Below, piece by piece: positions 38,103-48,100 of a DNA stretch of 64,000 bases (within the stretch, counting starts at the first letter, position 1; each line of letters begins with the position of its first letter). The position numbers were made by a program, and so were the translations under genes. The stretch is taken from NCBI GenBank assembly GCA_942486035.1, contig CALNXK010000023.1:746001-810000 (forward strand), written 5' to 3'. The notes beneath the pieces are model-generated. The model was not told the DNA's origin. It did no database searches and worked only from the letters and a program-made list of their open reading frames with translations. Origin of the DNA: Porites lobata (lineage: Eukaryota; Cnidaria; Anthozoa; Scleractinia; Poritidae).

Positions 38103-38280
38103 CTGTTTATATGGAGCTGGGGACCCCAGATAGGTGAGGTAACATGTACATGTGGAGGGTCACCCACCTATCAAGTAGACTTGATCACATTTAAATGAGA
38201 TTATATGGACAGGCGGGTTACCCCACCTAAGCGGGTTACCTCACTTACCTGAGGTCCCCCACTTCCATGTAAACAGGCCC
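38103..38280. repeat. MITE with 7-bp direct repeats
   Basis: TAAGTGC occurs directly on both sides (38096-38102 and 38281-38287). The ends CTGTTTATATGGA and CCATGTAAACAG are inverted repeats. The interior has GGTGAGGTAAC and GGTTACCTCACTTACC blocks that also fold back. Confidence 0.7.
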
Positions 38281-39163
38281 TAAGTGCTATCCTTAGCAAA
38301 GGGCTAGTGCTCCTAATATCAGCTCCACCCTTATAGCCGAGCCAACGTTTCTTTCTCGTGTAAACGGTTCGCCATATTTTGTAAGGAGATACGAGTAAAG
38401 TTGGCTCGCTCAGGGTTGTTCGGGTGGGCAGGTGAAGCTTCTACCCGGACAACTTTTCTCCATATAAATGGGGCCAAAAATGTATGTGAATATACAGTAT
38501 AGAAAAAAATTCGGCGCGCAAAAAGGGAACACCTACAAGAGTTCATTTACGTTGTCATTATACTGCTTTTTTATCCGACATCTTCGGCCATAAGTGCTTC
38601 ACATGTCCGTATCCGTTGTCATTTGCAGGCGGCCATGCTGCAAACAATCTGTATCGGGAACTACGTCGCGCGTGGTGACCTATGCGTGACAGGCAATCGA
38701 ACGGAGTAGGGAGGGGGAAAATCGCATCGCGCGAGAACGACGAGGGCTCCCAAGGGTCCTAGCAAGGGAGATATAACAAAGCCACAGTAGCAACTCCTCC
38801 CACGAGCGTTCTTCGCGTTCTTGCACGCTCAATTTTCTCCCTTAACTTCTAATAGACCTTTTTAGCTTTCCAAATTCAGACCACGTGATTTTCTCCAGGG
38901 AATTTGCCTTTTGATTTTCATAAATTATGAACACATATGCGCTTGCTTCCACGTGCATAGGCGGGAGTGCATGGGCTCCTGGCATAGGACGATATTTGAT
39001 AGAAGCAGTTCTCTGGGTTGCCATCACGTGGTCTGAAATGAAAAAAAAAAAACATGCAAGCTAAAAAGGTGTATTCGATGGCCCGTCACGCAGGCTTATC
39101 ACGCGGTAGTGAAGACTTCAATGTAAGCCTATGGCAATTCTTTAAATGATTCGTGTGTCTTTT

Positions 39164-42100
39164 TCAAGTCGTTCTCGGTGGTTCCGGTGTATCTTCTTTT
39201 CTGCTGTCCAGTGCGAAGGGAGGAATTGGAGTTTCAAACATACTGCCATCTGAGCGCTCAAATCGGAATTTCCCCCTAAAAGAAAAACGATAGGAAGGAT
39301 AATACAGTAAAAACCGGCTTCTCACCTGTCACTCCACTAAAATAGGACAGTGGTCGGAGACTACTTAGTCAAACCTGAGCTAAAATTATAAGTATTAACA
39401 AGAATAACAAGCAACCATCATTTACACGAAATCTGTCGTACGGATGAATAGTAAGTATTGTTTCTCCTCTGTAAATGTATGACATTACACTGGAATAGTG
39501 TTTCCAAACCAAGTCACTTATAGCCTACCCACGGACGTTTTCCTTTCTTTTTTTTATTTTTTAAAGAATTTGACAGCGTGTGAGAACGAGCGCGAAGCGC
39601 GAGAAAAACAGAAAAATCTCCTTTTTCTTTTAACCACCCCCACCTCCTTGAGCTTGCAGTCAATAAACCCCCGGCGGTTTTATATTAGAGACCTTTACGT
39701 AGTGTAAGCACTTGAACCAGCGTCATTTTGGCGGGAAAACGTGGTAGCCGTCGTCATTCTACTACGAGTTTTAGGGTTTATTTCCACTACCGCGTAATTT
39801 TTACGTGCGCAAGCACGAAATTTTTATGCGCGTAAGTAAAATAGAAACATTAGAGAGTTTTAGATCCGAGTTTACCGCCAACCTCTAACCGCGGTTTGCG
39901 GTTACCCGTTTGCGGTTCGACGTTAAAACATAATTCGATTCAGATTGGCGGTGGATTAGATTACGGCCGCCATTTTGAATCAGCAGCCATGAATGGCACT
40001 TGTTTTCAAGATCCAATAGGATTTATCAAATTTAGCATTTCGCCCGAATTTGTGCCTCTGTTAATGGATAAAGACTTGTTCCACAAGATTTTTGTGAAAC
40101 CCTACCTCCCCACGTTGAAAACGCACGTCGTAAACCTCAAACGTGACGTGAAAGACTTGTCACGTGACCTCCAGCGGTTAGAGGTTCGCGGTAAACTCGA
40201 ATCTAAAACTCTCTATTGCTGCCTCGTACCCAGACGTCTCTCTTTTGATGAAAATGAGCGCGCAAAGGAAGGCGGGAAGGAGACAACGGGCTTCGCCTGC
40301 CGTCTGTACCCTTCCCATGGTCCCTTGCGGTTCATCACCAGTCACTCGTTTCGCGCTCGCCTCTGCCATGCGAAAAACGAAGCGCCAGAGGAGGAGGCTG
40401 TCTCTATTGTATGGCGGGTCACGCGTACACCTAAAAGCTGAACCTCGCTCAACTTTCACGTTTACGCGGGTCCTTTCAGACATTGCCTCAATTTAATTTT
40501 ACGCATGTAAATTTTACACGGGTTCCCACGGAAAAATTACTCAACAGTGGAAATGAGGCCTTAGCAAGAATGTCGTAGTCGGGCGGAAACAAGTTATCAA
40601 ATGTTAGAAGTTTTATCATTTTCGGATCAGGAGACGGCTTAACCTGCTTCAATCAGAATAATACAGTATTGCCAACTTTTCTGCTGGAAAAATGCACCTA
40701 TCAATGTAAATCCCGTGGGGGGGGGGGGGAGGGCGGGCAAGGGGCGGGGATTTGATGCCTGAGACTATCCCCCTGTCGGGCTTTTGATCGTGCGAAGCGA
40801 CCCCGGGGTCGGGACATTTGACTTTGACCGACAGAAGCCTGGTATCAATTCAGAAGCGGTTGCCAAGTCCGTCCCTTGAGGCTTTCTGAAAATCACGCTG
40901 TTGGAGAAAAGTGTGAAGTTTTCATTTGTTTTAATCGCCATAATCCGATACTTTAAACAGTTCGGGAGTATGCCAGTTTTGGAAGAAGCGAAAACAATGG
41001 TCTACGTCACCAACCATAACATGATCACCATGGCGATGGTCATTTTCAAAACATACAAAATGGCGGACAAGGGAGAGGAAAGGGTATTGACAGAAATTCT
41101 CGTTTATTCTTGTTTCATCGAGCCTTTTATTTGTCTTCTCCTTACTATGAATTGGGAAGTACCTTGAGGACAAGGAGTAACCATTCTTGCGCTATAGTTC
41201 TTCGCTTATTGCGCGCTTTGTAGGCACTTCGTACTCACTGCGTATGTAAATGGTAAGCACGCTAACAAGTTTGTGCCTATTTCTTTCATTAATTTTTTAT
41301 ATTATAAGAAAAAATAATGCTTTGGAAACAACTAAAAAAGTGAGTTGTTCTATAACTTATTTCCTTATGTTAGCAAAGAGTAAGTTTTACTGTAATTTTT
41401 CCCGTTGCTTCTGTTTCTCTCTTGGGGAGTGAGCGACTGGCCGGAGAAGACGGCTGTAATTCAGGTTATTGTTTTGGTGCAAGCGAGTCATTTGTGAGTA
41501 AAATATCTGCTTTTTTCGAATATGATGTTCTGTTGGTGTATGTCTTGAAGGGGTTCCGTCCAGGTATACGACAGGTTTACTAGGGATTTCTGAGGGTATT
41601 GTGTTCGCGTTTTCTTCTTGAAAACCCACAAAGTGAAATTCTTGCTTATCATCCCTGATCATTTTTTCTTTGTGCCGCTTCAAAAAAACCTACTGCTTTC
41701 AATTATTCCACTGTCTGAAATTCACTGAGTATTTGCTCAAGCTTAACAAATGCAAGAGACTCTTTAGAATTTAATATACATATTGGAAAACTAAGAATGC
41801 CTGTTACATGTTTTTGGATATACTGATTAAAATGGGATACTATAGTCTTGTAGTCCACCGGATTTGACCAGAAGTCAGAGATCAACAGGGTTATAGATTG
41901 TTATAAAATATCCTCTTATATGGGATTTGATGTATATCCGAATAATACTAAATATTGTTTTTAACTCTGGGGTTGCCTTCAAACCAAAGGCATTGTAACT
42001 TTGAGGAGCACTTTTCTCCGAGTCTTCTCTGTGGGGACCCTCAAACAATTCTATTAGACAAGGTTTGGCCCAAAATAATAATGATTGCTGCACTTGGCAT

Positions 42101-45100
42101 GGACACAACATAAGTTTTCCAAAGTTCTTTTTCACAGTTCTCCATGTTTCTATGGAACAGCACTTTCAAGAAAACAAAGCTCACACATCAGAGTAAAGAT
42201 ACAATTATAAAAGTTATTAATTTTATTGTTACATTTTGTTTTTTGTAAACAAACATTTTATTTCTGGTCCTGACATAAACTATGAGCAAGGGAGCTATGC
42301 AAGTTCGCAGACCATCAGCAAAAATAAAGTAAAAACAAGTAAAAACTGCAAATTTTACAGATTACGGTTGGGCATGCTTTTTACTGATTAGGGTTTAGGT
42401 TGGGGTTAGGGTTATGATTAAGTGCTGTTTAGGGTTAAACACTTATTTACCATGGTAAGCTTTAGGTTAATTCTTTCGGTATTACTGTTTTCAATTTTTA
42501 TGTATTGTTTTCAATGAGTTGTATCTGACCTGCATGACTCGCTGCCATGGCTCGCTGGCTCGCATATTATACACACTCTTATATCTCAAAATCTTGTTTT
42601 TTTAACACCTTCTTGGACATGAAAACCAAAAACCAAAGCTTAATTGATATAATGAAGACAGTAGCAGCTGACATAGGTCTTCAATAGTTATCTTGTGAGA
42701 TGTCTCTCATGTATTATTTATTAGGGAGGATGATTTGTTGAAGACGATACATTAATATGGATGCTTTTTCATCGAGAGAATCTCAATAATTTAGGATTTA
42801 TTCAAATACAAACATATTCAATATTATGACATAAAATGTGGGCTTATTGCTGCTGCAAAGGTATTGATGGGGGAGAGTGTGGCATTTTTCCTGTTTCAGA
42901 TTGACCTTTGCACAGCACAGGGACTGAACAAATTATGTATTTGGCATTTGTAAAGTACAAACAATATTTGACGCAAGGGATTGAACATTATGTGAAGAAA
43001 ATCTTCACAAGCCTCCACTTCCATGACTCCTTCCTCATCTATCTCCTTTAAAGCCCCTTGAATAAGGGCCACAGTCTCTTCTATGGTTGAATGGTCATTG
43101 AGTGTGAGCTTCCACTCACAAGGTATATAAGCCCCCCCTCCAACCTGTTTCCCTCTTACCCATTTTTGAGAGGGAGGAGGGGCTTTTGTGGTGGTAGGTA
43201 AGCCTGTGACCACACTACAAAGAGACAAAAACACATGTTTGATTTTACTGAGGTAGGGTTGAATTTAGATATTAAATTTTTTATTACAGAGTAACATGAG
43301 GCGAACCTAAAACAACATTTTGCCCTCAGAGCACAAATATGTCGTTCTGAAGATATTTAACATTTGTCTTCCTCGTTCTTTTTCCCAGCTTTTTGGCACA
43401 AACGCGACAACATGTTTGTAATATGTCTACATTTTGGACGAACTTCCTGATCAAAATATAAGAAATCAATATAAGAACCTACTCACACTGATTTAAAACT
43501 CATTCCACACACATGATCTGGATCAATAAAGTGATTCCTAGATCAGAGTCGCATACATTGCCGGTGAACACAACCAAAAACAGACTTGATCCCTTATAAC
43601 TTAAAATACATAGACAGACTAAGGCATAACCATCAATATGGTAACCCTTCCTGTCCGTTGGCAATTTTCAATGTGTGGTTACCATTTTTACTAGGTTGTT
43701 ACCATCGATGAAACTTTGCCTGAACACACCTTACACGTTGTAGTTTTGAGGAAAATTAGTCTTGATTTCGTAAAAATTCGGCAAGATACTGAAAACTAAA
43801 CATAAAGACATGTACTTACATTCGATGCCCGTCAAGATGGCGGCGACGTCTTCGAACGCTGTTTGATAACTGTCGATTTTAACTACCGTAATGTGGCACA
43901 AAACTGCTCTTGACATTCAAAAAGCAAGGAAAAAGCTTCTTCATCAGCACTGCTAGCTCGGAAGTTCCGGATATTGAACGAGTGGACCTGGAACAGGCTT
44001 TGAAAAAGCTCCCTTGTTTTTGGCGATTATTTTTTCCCATTTTTGCGTATTTTTAGCAGAACAATAGAATCATGACGTCATCGCTTCTTCCAAAACTGGC
44101 ATACTCCCGAACTGTTAAACTGTCATCTAAACAGATAATGTCTATTTTGAGAAAGTTTTTATCTTCAAGTTCCCATCTGATTGTAAAAATCGATTGAAAT
44201 CGAACTCCCCCATGAAAGTTAGAGGATTTTTTACGGATCACTGATCCGACCTGTTCCGACATGTTGAACAGATGTTATAAAGCATTTTACGTTTCATTAA
44301 TATCATAATAGCACGGTCAATCTTCCTAGAGTGATTTTGTTGTTCAAAATAAGAGATGCTAGTGGAGAGAGAAAATACTTAATTACAGCGAGTAATTTAA
44401 CGGAGCTTACGTTTAGTAAGGGCGTACTTTTGAAATGTTCTTTTAATTCGTTTTATACATTATTATGGTATTGTTCGTTTAGATTTTTTCCCCTGGGGTG
44501 GGAGCTTTTTTTGACACTTTTGATTGACCTTTCGTTTCCCACCCTGGGGAATTTGATCAAAAAATTTTAAAATTTGTCAAATCCCCACCCCTTGCCCGCC
44601 TCTCCCGACGGGGTTTACATTGATAGGTGCAAAAGTTCAATGAAGCTTTCTGAGGTGTATATTGTTTGAAAATACACGACTAAAACTTTACGTCGAATTT
44701 CGTCCTCGTTCTAGAATATATATAAAGGTCTCCAGTGATACGCGCGCGCTCGACGATCTCTAAAGAGAAATTAGAGGGTCTTTGTACAGGCTAAGTCACT
44801 TATAGCGTACAAGTACTGACAGTATACCGTGCCGTACGGGTACAATGTTTTTTCTTACTCTTTACTCACCACATGTTTCCGCTGGGTGCTTGTAATGACA
44901 CGTGACTGCTATATTGGAAAGCTGGTTGCTCTGGTGACAAGACAGGTTCCTATATAAGTCACAAAACGGCGTCAGTAACTTATTTTCAGCTTTTTTTAAG
45001 AAATCATTTTCTAACGTTGATCCTTTTTTTGCTGTTTAAAACCTCACAGAAAAAGGGACAGTATTCCCGAAACGTCTGAGTTATTTTCAACTTTAATCGG

Positions 45101-48100
45101 CTTTCCTTAATCTTTAAACAGTCACATGTCATTTCCGTCACAGTTTTAACTTTCCTACCTTTTGTTAAGAGCTTGTTAGTTGTGTTCGGAAAAAATGGAG
45201 AAGACAAATCTACCTTCAATACGGATCTCAGAAATAGAAAGCAAGGCAACGATGATTTCTCCCTTAAGAGAAAATCTTCGAAAATTCAGACCTGTTCCTA
45301 GGGCGTCTTTTGGACGATATCCGGTCACCTCGCCACCAAACCATCTCGCAACCAACAAAATCGCCACTAAGAAGTAAACTCTAACTCGCCATTAAAACAC
45401 AGTCTACTCGCCTAAGATAAGACAAGATCTTAAACGATAACCCCCGTCGACCAGTGGATTGTTATGCCCGGGGTGCTTGGCTTGTTGCTCCCAATCTTCC
45501 AATCTAAGCAGACTTAACAGCTGGTGGCGAGCTGGTTGGCAGCGAATTGACTTCTTGGTGGCGAGTTGGATGGTGGCGAGATGACCGTAAACCCTTCTTG
45601 GCAGAGGAAAGTAAGTGGAAATATACGAAATGACTCATATTAAGAAAGATTGGAAAGAAAGATTGTGTATTTTCTTCAGGCGTCGTTTTTCACCAAAAAG
45701 CCTTACCTGTCCCACCACACCCCTCCCTCTGACAGTCTCCAGTGTGCCCGACAGACTAAATATTCTCCAGTGTCTTTCTCGAAGTTGAACAATTTCCTGT
45801 CCAAGATTCTCAATTCTGATGCAGTATCGCCACTGAAACAATAACATCTAATCTTGTGAGAAGTGTAATAATTAGTCAGCAAATAAATAAGCTGCATTCC
45901 AGCCTATTAGCAGGTCTTTATTCTAACTGAACTTTAAGGCCACTGACTCGGTTCTATAGTCTCATACACAGTCGTCTTTATTTGGGTCTTTAAGAAAGGC
46001 AAGGTGACAACCAACTTACTGTTGTTGAAATTCTGAAGTCTCAAATATAACATGCGTGGCAGGCATTCCGAGGGGAAGGCCAAGGGGATTTCAGGCTCAC
46101 GAGAAGAGCGAATGGTGTGCAAGGAAGAGGGAAGGTTCCTCCCTTCTCCCATGCACCCGATTCCCTTTCTCTTCCCTTTAGAACGCCTTCCACGCAGGCT
46201 ACCTGAAATAAGGAGGGGAATTTGTTGGTGTCCCTCTATAATATGGGTATAAAGGGTGGCAAAGTTACTTTTTCATCACTCACATTCCTCCAGTGTGGAC
46301 TGGGGATGAATGAGTGCGAATAATGGCAGTGATGCCAATGAGTTTATTTATCTATTTGTTTGTACTCTTTGCTCCAAGACATTTTTCTCCTCTACTCAAA
46401 AACCAAATTTTCAAATTCCAGTTTGATCAGGAATATGCAGGGTGCAAAAAAATCATTTTTACAGCTTGCCATTCGGGCAAGCTGAAGCTAGCATTTACTA
46501 GCCCAGATGTCATTTCAACTAGCCCCAAAAGCTTTTTGACGAGAAGAATTGACTTCACAGTTCTTCTGTTATTCGAATTCTTCAAAAAACATCACTTGCC
46601 CGTTGGGCAAGTTAAAAACAAAATTCACTAGCCCAATAGCAAAATCCACTAGCCCCGGGCTATCGAACAATACTTTCTTTGCACACTGAATATGGTCAAT
46701 CTTGACGTTCCAGGGGTTCTGTCCTACAGGGATGGGTAGGACAGAACCCTGGGAACAAAGTTGGAATATGGTAGAAGAGCCGCTATTTGGAGGTGATAAA
46801 ATCAAAATCATCAACCCTTTAAGCATTCAAAGAAACTTGAGGTTATGTATAACACAGGAAATATAAATACTCACCCAGTAGTCCTGGGATGAGAGGTTGT
46901 TCTGAAAGTACGACAAAATCAGTCAGTTCTTCTAAAGATAAGGTGTTATAGTTGCAGTCGGCATTTTCCCTTAAGTCATCTGTTTTTTTCTCATTTTCTC
47001 ATTTTCTTTTTTTTTTCTAAATCTACAGAATCATGTCGGTGAAACTGAAAAAAAACTTTAAAAAATAGCCAAGAATTCCTAGTTTTTAGCAGTGCATTTT
47101 AAAGTGAATCTGTTAAAGAAAAATTGTCTTCAGGTGTTCCTTCAATTTGACTTATTATGATAATATGTATTTTTCACAAATCTGTTTATATATTAAAATA
47201 TATGTTCAGTTATTTATTCATTTACAGTATTTTTGTGGCCAAATACACACAAGTTTAAGGAGACCTGGTAAACATGTCTACAGTAAATACTTTCCATTGA
47301 TAAGTACAAAATAACAGAGGTCAGAAAAAAGTTGCACACCTTAGTTCCCATGTAAAACGGCATGACAGTGATCCTAACATTAGAATGTGTTTCTCTGTGC
47401 ACATCTGTCAGTTCCAACCATTTGTGGTTCTTTTCTTGCCATGCCTGAAGAGCCTCACGAGGTGCAAAAGGTGGCACTAGAACAGTGGTACAAAAATATC
47501 ACTTTTTGACAGAAGTTAATGCAATATGCAATTACTGGCCTGTTTCTAGACTACCAATGTAATGTTGACAGTAGACAAAAGAAATTTATAGTCAAAACCA
47601 CACTATTAGTTGAGTTTTCCAGTAGCCTTTTGTAACATTGTGGTCCTTGAGGAATGTGTGACAGTTCAAAGGAGTGTCTGCATTTGAGGCTACCTTTGTA
47701 TTTCAGAACACTTCGTACAAATAACAAATGCCTGTCATCAAGAAAAACACTTTCATTTATAACAAAACAAAAGTGAATGCTCTGATTGCTCAGTTTTGTC
47801 TTTGCGTAGCTGTTTTAAGAGTTTTTCATGGTCAAAGCAGTTAACCTAATGCACCACTGTCTTGCATGAAGACAATCGTGAATAATTTTGCTTTTATACC
47901 ATCTTTGACGTCAGTGACTGTAGTCAGTGATGGAATTGAAAGGTAATATTTATTTCATTATTGGTATTTTTAATACCTTTCCCTGGTTCGGGATACAAGA
48001 ATCTGTCAAAGAGCTCGTGATGAATGGGACGAGAAAATGCATCTGAAACTGTGTATGGAAGCACATCTTCTTGAGATATGTAGTCCAGACCTAAAATACA

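Larger units (their letters stand above)
35421..39163. other. Intergenic region between RIM-BP 5' end and POLDIP2 3' end
   Basis: No convincing gene. The first few hundred bases upstream of 35420 should hold the RIM-BP promoter, but no TATA box stands out. The rest is repeats: two copies of the TATCCACTGGATA family, a GC-rich segment (37291-37442) that recurs inverted at 40222-40375, and a MITE at 38103-38280. Confidence 0.6.

Noticed and set aside
39896..40441. 181-aa plus-strand frame
   Set aside because: It lies wholly inside the Harbinger-like MITE and crosses its inner inverted repeats; it has no domain and no splice context.
40901..41167. 88-aa plus-strand frame with hydrophobic stretches
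   Set aside because: Its first third lies in the inverted repeat arm, and the same block on the other side (44085 onward) is non-coding.
42388..42425. TTAGGG-like repeats (interstitial telomere)
   Set aside because: Only a few imperfect TTAGGG/GGTTAGGGTT units; too short and irregular to call a telomeric tract.
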